Shown: piece by piece, positions 16,150-25,433 of the stretch
Numbering within the stretch: the first letter of the stretch is position 1
Layout: each line of letters opens with the position of its first letter
Assembly: GCA_947494095.1 (NCBI GenBank)
Contig: CANLTI010000012.1
Location: 1 to 64,000 of the forward strand
DNA length: 64,000 nt
Direction of reading: 5' to 3'
Source of the DNA: an uncultured Pseudomonadales bacterium
GTDB lineage: Bacteria; Pseudomonadota; Gammaproteobacteria; Pseudomonadales; Cellvibrionaceae
The notes under the pieces: generated by a model
What the model was told of the DNA's origin: nothing
Seen by the model: the letters and a program-made list of their open reading frames with translations, nothing else
Databases searched by the model: none
Made by a program: the position numbers and the translations under genes

Positions 16150-16290
16150 GTAGTTTAGCCACTATTAGCCAAGCTGAAAACACCACCTAATGAGTGCTTA
16201 TGGGTTGTTTTTTGGGTATTTAAGCGCAGAGTGCTTATATAGCGACCGCCCGAGTCAATGATTCATTAGCGCCCGATTTCAGCCCCTCTA
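16150..16290 (+). repeat. Degenerate family B copy
   Basis: CACTATTAGCCAAGCTGAAA, then TGGGTTGTTTTTTGGGTATTTAAGCGCAGAGTGCTTATATAGCGACC and ATTCATTAGCGCCC, follows the order of intact family B copies. Both ends are mutated and no target duplication is visible. It fills most of the gap between purU and the HAD gene. Confidence 0.7.
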
Positions 16291-16352
16291 ATTCAGCATC
16301 TCTAATTCAACACTTATAAATAGTGACAATAAAAGTATTCACTGAGCTTTTT

Positions 16353-17075
16353 ATGATATTACCCACCATCTTCTTTGATTTAGACGATACGCTATTTGAT
16401 TATCAAGGTGCAAAAAATGCTGCCGTCATTCAATTTTGTACTTTAGCGAATAAATCTTTTTCTGATGATCAATCAGTGATTGCCTTGTGGGATGAGGTGA
16501 CTTTTATGTATATGGAGCAGTATCATCGAGGTGAACTTACCTATACCGAGCAGCAGCAAAAGCGTGTGAGTGCATTTTTGGGCTTGGCGCTCGATAGCGC
16601 TCAGGCGCAACAATGGTATCACCGCTATCAGTACTTATATGAGCAGCATTGGCGTGCTTTTCATGATGTACTGCCCACCTTAAAGCATTTAAAAGAGTAT
16701 GGTTTTACGCAAGCGATTATCACCGATGGTCCGCCTCAGCAGCGCCATAAATTACAACAGTTGGCAATAGAGCCTTTTTTTGAGCATATGACGATTCCAC
16801 AAGAAGTGGGTAGCCCTAAGCCTGACTCGAAAATATTTATATTGGCTGCGCACAAAGCAAAAAAGTGTGTCACCGAGTGCTGGTATGTCGGTAATCATTA
16901 TCAAAAAGATTTTATGGGTGCTTTAAATGCAGGTTTTAACAGTGTGTGGCTAAACCGTGCAGGCTATATAGATGCCGCACAGCAAAGGCAGCTAAATAAG
17001 AGTGAAAGTCGGGGTTGGTGTATTCAGGGTTTAGATGAATTATTACCCATTATTTTACAAAACAAGTCTTATTAA
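16353..17075 (+). CDS. HAD-family phosphatase, YjjG-like
   Basis: 240-residue soluble hydrolase. Motif I is DLDDTLFD (nucleophile first Asp, acid/base second), motif II TDG, motif III Lys in GSPKPDSKIF, and motif IV VGNHYQKDFMGA. The helical cap between motifs I and II is of the C1 type, and the overall sequence resembles YjjG-type pyrimidine 5'-nucleotidases. ATG at 16353 follows GAGC with suitable spacing and places motif I at residue 8. It lies 26 bases before a glutaredoxin-like gene in the same direction. Confidence 0.85.
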   Translation: MILPTIFFDLDDTLFDYQGAKNAAVIQFCTLANKSFSDDQSVIALWDEVTFMYMEQYHRGELTYTEQQQKRVSAFLGLALDSAQAQQWYHRYQYLYEQHWRAFHDVLPTLKHLKEYGFTQAIITDGPPQQRHKLQQLAIEPFFEHMTIPQEVGSPKPDSKIFILAAHKAKKCVTECWYVGNHYQKDFMGALNAGFNSVWLNRAGYIDAAQQRQLNKSESRGWCIQGLDELLPIILQNKSY

Positions 17076-17101
17076 TTTAGTCAATCAGGTCAATAAAAGT
17101 G

Positions 17102-17347
17102 ATGCATCAGTGGATTTTATATGGCACGCAAGGGTGCCATTTGTGTGAGCAAGCCAAAGCTATTGTTCAGCAATTACAACGCGATTTTAGTATTGAAGTG
17201 ACTGAGGTCGATATTGCCGAAGGCGTACATGCTGAGCAATTAGTGAAACGTTTTGGTGACCGTATACCTGTATTAGAAAACAGCCAAACGCAAACACGAC
17301 TTGATTGGCCTTTTTGCCCTGATGTTTTGACCGATTGGTTGAGCTAA
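17102..17347 (+). CDS. Glutaredoxin-like (DUF836) protein
   Basis: 81 residues with a thioredoxin fold. WILYGTQGCHLCEQAKAIV carries the CxxC redox pair, and RIPVLE supplies the cis-Pro of glutaredoxins. Small thiol-disulfide proteins of this kind are cytoplasmic; the partner is unknown. ATG at 17102 directly follows an in-frame GTG. It is probably co-transcribed with the HAD gene. Confidence 0.85.
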   Translation: MHQWILYGTQGCHLCEQAKAIVQQLQRDFSIEVTEVDIAEGVHAEQLVKRFGDRIPVLENSQTQTRLDWPFCPDVLTDWLS

Positions 17348-17353
17348 GGGGCG

Positions 17354-17537
17354 AGGTAACTGGCTCCTGACTTTATGCTCCTCGACTTTATTCAGGTGCA
17401 AAGTCTCATCTTGCATCTCTCTATCAGGTGCGCAGCCTAACGCTTGCTTTCCTTGCAAGCTCTGGTGCTAAGCGCCCAAAAAATAACCCATCAGCACCCT
17501 GCCAAGAGGGATTTGTTAATTTGACTGAATAGTCACC
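17354..17537 (-). repeat. Degenerate family B copy after the glutaredoxin gene
   Basis: Left end GTAACT; internal GTGCAAAGTCT and AGCGCCCAAAAAATAACCCATCAGCACCC; right end TTGACTGAATAGTCACC. The order matches reverse-oriented family B, but the middle is heavily altered and no target duplication remains. Confidence 0.65.
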
Positions 17538-17579
17538 ATTAAACATGATTTTATTATTAACTGTTGGAGTTTTACCAAA

Positions 17580-18821
17580 GTGCTAAAAAACACGCTTTAC
17601 CCGGCTATTGGTCTAACCTATGTGAGCCATGGCGCGCAGTGGGTTGTAATTACTTGGCTAGCAGCTCATACCTTAATGCTGTCGCCTATTGCTGTAGGTT
17701 TTTTAGTGGCCGCTATGCTGTTAGTGCAAGTTGTATTGTTGCCAATAGCGGGCCAGATGACTGACACAGTGCGCCCAGCGGTAGTGGCAAAGTGGGCGGC
17801 GGTGGGTTTGTGCGCTAGCCATTTATCACTTGTGAGTATTGTACTTTTGGGCTGGTTTAGTGTTGTGACGCTGGTGCTTTATGCACTTTTAACTAGCGCA
17901 ATGACTGCGTTTTTTTTGCCCGCTAAAGATAAGGCCTGCATTACGTTTTTGCCTAAACGGTTGCAAAAAGCGCTAGCGCTTGGCAGTGCTTTTCAATTTT
18001 TAGGTATGGCGATAGGTACGATAATGGGCGGCCTTATCAAGGATATTGACTTGACTGGAGTACTTATTTTACAAGCCTTTTTAATGGCGCTTGCTGCAGT
18101 TTATTGGGGGTTAATTGGGTCTCCCTCGTATGCGCTTGCGAGTGATGTAGCGCCCAATAATACCGAACCCGATAATTTCACCTTTCGTAAGCCTGTAAAT
18201 AGCAGTAAAAGTAATCTTTTTATGTTATTTCAATCTAACTCGGTATTACGGCACTTATTGGCACTGTGTGCTTTTAATGGTTTTATGCATATGGGGTTTG
18301 TGGTGGCGCTATTTCCTGTATTGGGTATCCAGCACTGGGGTTTTGATAACTTCCATTACGCTTTAATGCAAGGGGTATTTAGCTTAGGTGCTGTGGTGGT
18401 GTATGTTGGCAACGCCTACCGTAAGCCCCAGCAATACCCCGGGCAGGGTATGCTGTTTTGTTTGCTGTATACCGCGGCTATTGCTTATGCCATCACTCGC
18501 GAGCCTACATTTTGGGGTAGCTATGGTTTGATTTTTTTGTGGGGCGTCACGGCAGGTTACTCGGCTTCTATGAGTCGTATTGTTTTACATTCGGTAATTC
18601 GCGAGTACGAGCGCGGACGCGCAGTGGCTTTATATCAAATGGTATTACTTAGTGCAGCGCCTTTAGGTTGTCTTGCCTGCGGCTTAATCTTGCATTTTAC
18701 GAATATGACTCAAGCACTTAACGTATTAAGTGGGGTAAGTGTTATCGTTTTTGTGGTATTTTTGTTTAGCCGGCAGTTGTGGGCAGTAGAGCAAGTAGAT
18801 ATGAGTAAAAATAAAACGTAA
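17580..18821 (+). CDS. MFS transporter
   Basis: 413-residue inner-membrane protein with about twelve hydrophobic helices. The MFS loop motif is represented by AGQMTDTVRPAVVAKW after helix 2. A hydrophilic stretch in the middle (SDVAPNNTEPDNFTFRKPVNSSKSN) separates the two six-helix halves. The general look is that of MFS_3-type drug or siderophore exporters, but the substrate cannot be assigned. The GTG start is supported by GGAG about 10 bases upstream and by the hydrophobic helix starting soon after. Confidence 0.85.
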   Translation: MLKNTLYPAIGLTYVSHGAQWVVITWLAAHTLMLSPIAVGFLVAAMLLVQVVLLPIAGQMTDTVRPAVVAKWAAVGLCASHLSLVSIVLLGWFSVVTLVLYALLTSAMTAFFLPAKDKACITFLPKRLQKALALGSAFQFLGMAIGTIMGGLIKDIDLTGVLILQAFLMALAAVYWGLIGSPSYALASDVAPNNTEPDNFTFRKPVNSSKSNLFMLFQSNSVLRHLLALCAFNGFMHMGFVVALFPVLGIQHWGFDNFHYALMQGVFSLGAVVVYVGNAYRKPQQYPGQGMLFCLLYTAAIAYAITREPTFWGSYGLIFLWGVTAGYSASMSRIVLHSVIREYERGRAVALYQMVLLSAAPLGCLACGLILHFTNMTQALNVLSGVSVIVFVVFLFSRQLWAVEQVDMSKNKT

Positions 18822-19288
18822 AAAGTGCACCATGACAGTGTATTTTATTTCTAATGTATTTTATTTTTAGTGTGTTTTATTTTTTAATTTCTGGGTAGCG
18901 TTATATTTTTATGGCATTATTTTAGATGCACTATCTTATGGTGTTCTTTTAAATTATAGCGCTATTTCAGTATGTTATGGGCAGCAGGTGTGCAGTGTAT
19001 AAGGGGAGTGCTAATGACAGGGTATTTATTATTTAAGCGGTTAGATCTAACCCAGAGCTGCAGTGCTTAGCGATAAAGGCCGTACAGGCTAAAAGGTAAA
19101 TATAAAACTTAGGCAAGCGCATATGCGCATATAGAGCGATGCTTGCCTTACCTGTTTTTATTTGATTGAATGGGCCTTAGTCTTGTCTTCAACGACCTTG
19201 TATTGGACTAGTGTGTAGTGCCTGTGAGCGCTTAAAGCGTCTTTAGGCGTGCATTAGACGGTAAAATATGGATCACGAATTTTTATTG
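18822..19288. other. Gap with one strong hairpin
   Basis: No gene is recognised. AGGCAAGC (19111-19118) pairs with GCTTGCCT (19141-19148), extended by GGTAA/TTACC further out, and is followed by TGTTTTTA. It could be a terminator on the plus strand or part of a small RNA. Confidence 0.4.
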
Positions 19289-19576
19289 CTAAGAGGCAAT
19301 TTTTGTATTGTTGCTCGATTCGTGTTTGGTAATGACATTTTTTGCTGCTCTATACTCTTCGTTTGCACTACTAAGAGCTCTAATACACTCACGGCGCTTT
19401 TCATAATCATCGTCGGCACATGATTCACGTAGCTCACGGTAAGACCGGACTATACTATGTGCTTGCACTAGCTCCATTTCTTCTTCACTTGCGACACTGA
19501 CAGGCGCAAATAACGGTGTGCTAATAATCGCTAAGCAAAGGGCGTGTATTGGCTTTAAAAGGAGTGGTTTAGTCAT
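19289..19576 (-). CDS. Small secreted protein, unknown function
   Basis: 95 residues. The first 29 form a clear Sec signal peptide (MTKPLLLKPIHALCLAIISTPLFAPVSVA before SEEE). The mature part of about 66 residues is charged and helical, with two cysteines (ESCADDDYEKRREC), which could form a disulfide in the periplasm. I do not recognise the family. It stands alone between two long non-coding stretches. Confidence 0.55.
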   Translation of the reverse strand: MTKPLLLKPIHALCLAIISTPLFAPVSVASEEEMELVQAHSIVRSYRELRESCADDDYEKRRECIRALSSANEEYRAAKNVITKHESSNNTKIAS

Positions 19577-20204
19577 TTTAAGGTTCTCTGTTATTAAATA
19601 TGTTACCTAGTGGTTATTTTAACAATAATGCAGTGAGTATAAAAGGAACATATGATCTGGGGTGTCCTCTTTTGCGTTTTTTTTGCGTTTTTTTGATGAT
19701 AAAGCGGAAATCGTAGAGCTTTGTAGTCTTTAAGGTGCGCCAATAATCATTTGTTTGAGCTTGAAATGATTATTGGAATACATAAGACAGCTATTCATAT
19801 TTTATATTGATACATAATTATTGGTGTTTATTGGTGTTTATTGATGTTTTGGCGTGCATTAACTTATCATGTTGTTATATTTTGAAAAAATTCATCATAG
19901 TCAGTCGGCAATATTTATCGAGTAATATTGATGGCGGGGTGTTTAGTTATATCTACGATATAGGCTAAAAGTGATGAATTTAAGCAGTTTTTGGTGACTT
20001 TAAGTGTGTTTTAGTGACAGTATAGTTATTTTTATGTGTTACCTTTTTACTCACTTGAGGCGCTGAGAGGCTAATTATCGACTAGGAATGGCAGGGATAG
20101 TTGTTTTTTGGCAACATCATTGTTACTTATCGATACTCTTAATGGTTGTGGATACCGAGGTGGCAAACCACTATTGCTATCGGTGTTATTCTAATTGTGC
20201 GCGG
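19577..20204. other. AT-rich gap without a recognised gene
   Basis: 628 bases with no credible reading frame on either strand. The only visible pattern is TTATTGGTG-type triplication near 19822-19850 (ATTGGTGTTTATTGGTGTTT). Confidence 0.5.
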
Positions 20205-21437
20205 TTAGGCTTGCTCTAAGTCAAATTGACAGGTGTATGTACCGTCTTCTTGGTTAATCCTTAATACACTGTGATGAGCGTGAATAATCTCTTTGGCAAT
20301 ATCTAATCCAAAGCCTACACTGCCGTACACGGGGTTATCGTCTGTTGGCGTCACTTGTGTTGGAGCCGAAATATAATTGCAAATAGACAGTGAGATGTGC
20401 TTTGTATCAAAGCTAGAAGGTTGTGCACTAAGGATAACGCTTGAGTGGTTGGGGGAATATTTAATGGCGTTAATCAGTAGGTTAATCAGTACTTGTTGCA
20501 ACCTGCTCTGATCGCCAATGATCATGATATTTTGCTTGGCAACTAGCTTGAGTTGAGTGTCGGTTTGCTCGGCGAAGTGAGCAACGGCATGGCAGGCATT
20601 ACTCAGTAGAGTATGTGCTGTAAGCGTCTTCTTATTTAGGGTTATTTTACCGCTACTGAGTGCTGCATTTTCTAAAATAGTACTAACAAACTCTAAGGCG
20701 GTTTCGGCTGGGGTGATGATCTTTTGAATAATGGCGTGTATACGCTTTGTGGATGTATTGCGTTTGTTGGCCATTTGGGTCAAGCCAATAATAGTCCCTA
20801 ACGGGTTACGTAAGTCGTGAGCGACATAACCGACAAACCGCTTCATTTTTTGATTCAGTGCCAATAAGTGCTCTTCTTTATTGCGCAATAAAATAAACGC
20901 GCCAATGGCATTGGCCATGAGTACAATTAAGTTGCGCTCGTGTACCGAAAACCCTTGGGAGCGAATGGTGGTAGAGGTGAAGTTGAGTGTGCCAAAGAGC
21001 TGCTCATCGACAAAAATAGGAGCCGATAAATAGGCCTCTAACTGAAGGTTTTGATAGACCGGATGGCAGTTCATATAATCTAGCGCGCCCACATTGGGAA
21101 ACCCTAATACTTGCTGGTGTTTAACGACTTCTCGGCAGTAGGTGTTTTCGAGCTCAAATATTTGGCCTTTCTCGAGGAGGTTAAGAGGGCTAATGACATC
21201 ACACACACGATAGCTGTTGCCCGTGACTTCACTGACAATACCTGTTTCTAGGTCAAATATTTCAACGCCAGAGGCGATGTACTCGTGAATCAAGTCATCA
21301 AAATTCTCGAATTTGCTGGCGGTTAACAGGTGTACGCGCGTTAAGTTATTGAGCATGGCCCGCAGTTGCTCAGTTTCTGATGCTGATGCATCCATACTTA
21401 AATAGGTTGTATCGTCAATAAACGCTGGGTATTTCAT
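20205..21437 (-). CDS. GAF-domain sensor histidine kinase
   Basis: 410-residue soluble histidine kinase without membrane segments. The GAF domain spans about 40-190 (ends LIVLMANAIGAFILLRNKEE). The phosphoacceptor helix has HDLRNPLGTIIGL. The ATP-binding domain has N-box QVLINLLINAIKYSP and a G-box reduced to GSVGFGLDIAKEI, where the usual F-box region is short. No response regulator is next to it, so its partner is elsewhere. ATG at 21437 is chosen; an ATG 36 bases upstream lies within a repeated ACGAGAT-TGCA sequence. It is divergent from modA. Confidence 0.88.
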   Translation of the reverse strand: MKYPAFIDDTTYLSMDASASETEQLRAMLNNLTRVHLLTASKFENFDDLIHEYIASGVEIFDLETGIVSEVTGNSYRVCDVISPLNLLEKGQIFELENTYCREVVKHQQVLGFPNVGALDYMNCHPVYQNLQLEAYLSAPIFVDEQLFGTLNFTSTTIRSQGFSVHERNLIVLMANAIGAFILLRNKEEHLLALNQKMKRFVGYVAHDLRNPLGTIIGLTQMANKRNTSTKRIHAIIQKIITPAETALEFVSTILENAALSSGKITLNKKTLTAHTLLSNACHAVAHFAEQTDTQLKLVAKQNIMIIGDQSRLQQVLINLLINAIKYSPNHSSVILSAQPSSFDTKHISLSICNYISAPTQVTPTDDNPVYGSVGFGLDIAKEIIHAHHSVLRINQEDGTYTCQFDLEQA

Positions 21438-21569
21438 TGTTTTTCTGCATATCTCGTTGTGTGTAATGCACATCTCGTTTCGTGTAGTGCATAATCCCTT
21501 TTTTAGTATAGGTTTGATTTTAAAGTATGCGATTGTATGGGGTATTAATGACTCAGGAGGGCGGTCATT

Positions 21570-22526
21570 TTGACTAAGCTTTTGGCGTGTGTAAGCGTTT
21601 ACTTATTTTTGGCTGCAGGTTCTGTTTACGCTGAGACATTGCGCGTTGCGGTCGCGGCTAATTTTGCTGAGCCACTTAAGCAGCTTGCCTCAGTCTTTGA
21701 GCGTACAACGGGCCACCGAGTCACCATTATTAGTGGCTCTTCGGGCAAGCTATACGCGCAAATAGTGCGTGGTGCGCCGTTTGATATGTTTTTATCGGCA
21801 GATACACTAAAGCCTCGCGCGCTTGTTAAGCAGGGTATCGCAACGCATTTATTTACTTATGCTCGCGGGCAGTTAGTCTTGCTGGTAAGCAAAAAGGCCT
21901 TAACCCAAGCCAGAACACCTGCATGGGTTGAGTGGTTAAATGCTCCCTCGGCTAAACGGATTGCTATAGCCAACCCCATTGTGGCGCCTTATGGCATTGC
22001 TGCTCAGCAAATATTGGAGCGTTTTAGTCGTCACGCAAGTACGGCTCACACCGGCACCTTATTGGTTAACGCTGAAAATGTGAGCCAAGTGGGGCATTAT
22101 GTTAAAAATCAGAGTGTTGATGCGGGTTTTGTGGCGGCTTCACTACTGCCTTTATTCGATGGGCCCAATACAGCGCTTAGTGGCTCGTTATTTAGCGGTC
22201 ATGCGTTATCTGACGGCAGTCCATCACGTTGGGTCGATGCAACGCATTGGTGGCTTTGGTATATCCCTGAGCGCGCGTATTCGGCTATTTTACAGCAAGG
22301 CGTCATTTTACCCAGAGCCAATATTGAGGTCGCCAATGCCTTTCGGGAATTTTTGGTGAGTACACATGTACAAACTGCATTGCGCACCGATTGGGGCTAT
22401 TTATCGATTCCTGATGATAAGACTACTGGCCATGAGCCTGCTGCGTCTATTCAATTATCAGATGATAGCTCCGGGGTTACAGGTGTAATGTTAGGTGTTA
22501 CAAGGAAGGCGCATGTTGAATATTAG
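21570..22526 (+). CDS. modA: Molybdate ABC transporter, periplasmic binding protein
   Basis: Captures molybdate in the periplasm for ModBC. A signal peptide ends ...GSVYA before ETLRVAVAANF. Family motifs are VAVAANFAEPLKQL, SGSSGKLYAQI and GAPFDMFLSAD. Start is TTG at 21570 with AGGAGG upstream. The 318 residues are about 60 more than usual; roughly 35 follow the normal end near YLSIPD and run into the modB start, overlapping it by 14 bases. First gene of modABC. Confidence 0.93.
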   Translation: MTKLLACVSVYLFLAAGSVYAETLRVAVAANFAEPLKQLASVFERTTGHRVTIISGSSGKLYAQIVRGAPFDMFLSADTLKPRALVKQGIATHLFTYARGQLVLLVSKKALTQARTPAWVEWLNAPSAKRIAIANPIVAPYGIAAQQILERFSRHASTAHTGTLLVNAENVSQVGHYVKNQSVDAGFVAASLLPLFDGPNTALSGSLFSGHALSDGSPSRWVDATHWWLWYIPERAYSAILQQGVILPRANIEVANAFREFLVSTHVQTALRTDWGYLSIPDDKTTGHEPAASIQLSDDSSGVTGVMLGVTRKAHVEY

Positions 22527-23205
22527 CCCTGATGACTGGGCAGCTATAGTGCTAACAATAAAGTTAGCCAGTACAGTGACAGCGATATTAATTGTTTTGA
22601 GTACGCCACTGGCATGGTGGCTAGTACAAACGCAATCATGGTTTAAAGCGCCGGTCATTGCTGTCGTGGCTATGCCGGTTATTTTACCGCCGACGGTATT
22701 GGGGTTTTATTTTTTGGTGTTACTAAGCCCTACTGGCTGGCTCGGTAGTGTTTTAATGACTTTGAATGTCCCTAGTTTACTCTTTAGTTTTACAGGGCTT
22801 GTAGTGACCTCTGTTATTTATTCATTACCGTTTGTTGTGCAGCCTATTTATTTGGCAATGAAGGGTATTCCCCAAGCAACACTAGAGGTTGCGGCTACGG
22901 TAGGTGCTGGCCCTGTGGATCGGTTTTTTTCTATTGTGTTGCCACTGAGTCGACCGGGTATTATTGCTGCAGCTGTTTTGGGTTTTATTCATACGGTGGG
23001 TGAGTTTGGTGTGGTATTGATGATTGGTGGTAATATTCCTCAGCAAACCAAAGTTTTATCGATTCAAATTTATGATCATGTTGAAGCGCTTAACTATGGT
23101 GCGGCGCATGTTTTATCTGGCAGCTTAGTGTTGTTCTCTTTTGTTGTGTTATTGGTACTTTATAGTGTGCTGTGGCGCCGTATTAACCCCAGTACTGTGG
23201 AATAA
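22513..23205 (+). CDS. modB: Molybdate ABC transporter permease
   Basis: Inner-membrane channel subunit of the molybdate importer. 230 residues with five or six helices; the EAA loop that docks ModC reads LEVAATVGAGPVDRFFSIVLPLSRPGI. GEFGVVLMIGGNIP is typical of ModB. ATG at 22513 follows AGGAAGG at good spacing, and translation is coupled to modA by overlap. Confidence 0.94.
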   Translation: MLNISPDDWAAIVLTIKLASTVTAILIVLSTPLAWWLVQTQSWFKAPVIAVVAMPVILPPTVLGFYFLVLLSPTGWLGSVLMTLNVPSLLFSFTGLVVTSVIYSLPFVVQPIYLAMKGIPQATLEVAATVGAGPVDRFFSIVLPLSRPGIIAAAVLGFIHTVGEFGVVLMIGGNIPQQTKVLSIQIYDHVEALNYGAAHVLSGSLVLFSFVVLLVLYSVLWRRINPSTVE

Positions 23206-23245
23206 GGAGCCTATAACTGATGGTGGCACCGGTTTGGGAGTTAAT

Positions 23246-24391
23246 ATGAATACGTGCGTCAAAGCGGGTTTAAGTGTGAGCCTGAGATGGCCACGCAAAA
23301 ATTTTGATATCGATCTTGAGCTTACGTTGCCGGCGGGGGTTAATGTGTTATTTGGGCCGTCGGGCTCAGGTAAAACAACTATTTTACGCTATTTGGCCGG
23401 GCTAGATCGGGATGCTAACTACGTAGGTCAGGTACGCGTTAACGATATTTGTTGGTTTAAGGCTGTCAAAGGGTATAAAAAATATCAGTTAGCCTGTCAC
23501 AAACGCTCTATAGGTTATGTCTTTCAAACGCCATCGTTACTACCTCATTTAACGGTTAAGCAAAACCTAGCTTATGCCATTAGGCGCAGCGCTGAGTCGC
23601 AGCCACTTGTAGCGCTCGAGCCATTAATCGCGTTATTAAAATTGGCGCCGTTACTGCATCACATGCCTCATCAGCTCTCGGGTGGCGAGGCGCAGCGAGT
23701 GAGTTTGGCAAGAGCTTTTATCGTTAAGCCTAAGCTGCTATTACTTGATGAGCCCTTATCAGCACTGGATGCATTGCATAAACAAGAGTTACTTGATTTT
23801 ATGGTGTCGTTATTTGCCACGCTGAATATTCCGGTGGTCTATGTCACTCATTCGCTCGAAGAGGTTGCGCGGCTCGCACAGACACTCACTATTTTGGATC
23901 GTGGCAAGGTTAAACACAGTGGGCAAGCGCAGGGTGTATTAAGCAATTTAGCCGTTGCCGCCACTTTAGGGCGCAATGCGTGTGTGTATGTTGAAGCGAC
24001 AATTCGCGAGTACGACAACCCTTGGTGCTTAATTAAAGTGGCGCTGGGGGATGCTGAACTATACTTTCCGCGCTCGGTATTACCCCCGCGGCTTGCGCAG
24101 CATAATACATTATTGAGTCACTCTAATAATCCGCCTGTGCGCTTAAAAATTAATGCCAGTGATGTCAGTTTAGCGCTGCAGCCCCCGCAACAATCCAGTA
24201 TTCAAAATTGTATACAGGGTATTATTGATCGCGTTTGGCTCGATGAACTTGATGCACATTGCCTTGTGAGTGTGGATGTGGGCGGTCAGATTATTATTGT
24301 TCGTATAACAAGAAAGTCGTTCAGTGAATTGGCGCTTGCTTGCGGTACGAGTGTTTTTGTGCTGATCAAATCGGTTGTGATTACGGGCTAA
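23246..24391 (+). CDS. modC: Molybdate ABC transporter ATPase
   Basis: ATPase powering ModB. 381 residues with Walker A GPSGSGKTT, signature LSGGEAQRVSLARA, Walker B LLLLDEPLSALD and a switch His in VTHSLEEV. The last 100 residues form the molybdate-binding TOBE/Mop domain that adjusts transport to internal molybdate. ATG at 23246 has GGGAG upstream; an earlier in-frame start would lie inside modB. The 40-base gap to modB suggests one operon. Confidence 0.93.
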   Translation: MNTCVKAGLSVSLRWPRKNFDIDLELTLPAGVNVLFGPSGSGKTTILRYLAGLDRDANYVGQVRVNDICWFKAVKGYKKYQLACHKRSIGYVFQTPSLLPHLTVKQNLAYAIRRSAESQPLVALEPLIALLKLAPLLHHMPHQLSGGEAQRVSLARAFIVKPKLLLLDEPLSALDALHKQELLDFMVSLFATLNIPVVYVTHSLEEVARLAQTLTILDRGKVKHSGQAQGVLSNLAVAATLGRNACVYVEATIREYDNPWCLIKVALGDAELYFPRSVLPPRLAQHNTLLSHSNNPPVRLKINASDVSLALQPPQQSSIQNCIQGIIDRVWLDELDAHCLVSVDVGGQIIIVRITRKSFSELALACGTSVFVLIKSVVITG

Positions 24392-24396
24392 TGTTT

Positions 24397-24475
24397 AAGG
24401 GGCGAGGCAAAAATACATTACCCATTAGCACCTCTCAAGAGGGGATTGCTAGTTCGGCTCAATAGTTACATTATG
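24397..24475 (-). repeat. Degenerate family B end after modC
   Basis: Starts AAGGGGCGAGG and ends CATTAGCACC...GGCTCAATAGTTAC. The right end keeps ATAGTTAC of the family B inverted repeat. The AGGGGCGAGG sequence also directly follows the stop codons of the nuclease gene (9749) and the glutaredoxin gene (17346). Confidence 0.55.
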
Positions 24476-24509
24476 GATTATGGGGTTTTAAAATTTAGAT
24501 GGTAAGTTG

Positions 24510-25379
24510 TCATTTGATAGCGCCATAAAATACTGCACTTATAAAATATTGCACTTTTTGCTCAATGGCTGGCCAATGCGCTAGCCAGCCATCGCTGTGC
24601 TGTGTATTGGCAAGGCTATAGCAGTGCGCATTAGGCTGCTTGTGACATATTTTTTGTGTGCTGTTAGCAATCACACTATCTTGAGCGCCAGAGTAATGCC
24701 ATTGCGGGGTATTGATTAAAGGGAGTTTGAGCGTGCTTTTGGGTAGCTTGTGAGCTTGGTTAAATTTGGCAGGCCTAAGGTTGCCCGCTAAGGTAATAAT
24801 TAACTGAGGTTTTTGTGGCATGTTGGCCGCTAGCAGCATGGCTAAAGTGCCGCCACCGCTATGGCCGATGAGTATATAGCGAGATATTGTGTGTTGTTGC
24901 AGTACGGCTTCTAGCTCGGTTCTTAGTGCCCGAATAACCCCTTGGCTGTAAATGTCAGTGGTCCACCAATTAGCGGTACAGCTGCCGGGTAGTGTTGTTG
25001 TGCTCGCCAATGTGCTCGCAAAGCTTGATACGTTAAAACCTGTATTATCAAAATAACATGGCCGCCTTAAATAAAGTGCGATTGTTTGTGTATTTTGCCA
25101 TAGCTGATAAGCGACGGGTTTTTTAACAATAGGCCGCCGAGCAGGCCAACGCCCAAGCACCCAAGGCGTACCATCACCCTCAATAAAAACCCAAAGTGTA
25201 CGGCTTGATGTGTTGTTAGCGTGTTTGATAATACTGGAGGGTGTAGCGGGCGCTGTAGTCTGAGGTACAGCAGGTGTTGTGGTCATTGTCTCGCAGGCTG
25301 CGATATTGAGTGCGATGCTGATAACGCTATATTTTGTTATGTTTGCGCGGATTAATGTGAAAGCAGTCAACTTAAACAT
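24510..25379 (-). CDS. Alpha/beta-hydrolase lipoprotein
   Basis: 289 residues. The N terminus is a membrane-targeting segment ending in lipobox-like LNIAAC, followed by a Thr/Pro-rich linker. The hydrolase part has LWVFIEGDGTPWV, the nucleophile elbow IGHSGGGTLAML, the acid in SGAQDSVI and the His in TQHSDGW. It is a predicted periplasm-facing esterase or lipase; the substrate is unknown. It is separate from the diguanylate cyclase gene by about 55 bases, same strand. Confidence 0.8.
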   Translation of the reverse strand: MFKLTAFTLIRANITKYSVISIALNIAACETMTTTPAVPQTTAPATPSSIIKHANNTSSRTLWVFIEGDGTPWVLGRWPARRPIVKKPVAYQLWQNTQTIALYLRRPCYFDNTGFNVSSFASTLASTTTLPGSCTANWWTTDIYSQGVIRALRTELEAVLQQHTISRYILIGHSGGGTLAMLLAANMPQKPQLIITLAGNLRPAKFNQAHKLPKSTLKLPLINTPQWHYSGAQDSVIANSTQKICHKQPNAHCYSLANTQHSDGWLAHWPAIEQKVQYFISAVFYGAIK

Positions 25380-25433
25380 TAATTGTAAGGCGGGTTAGTA
25401 GCATTTAATGAGTGGCCGGCATGGGGTGTAGAA

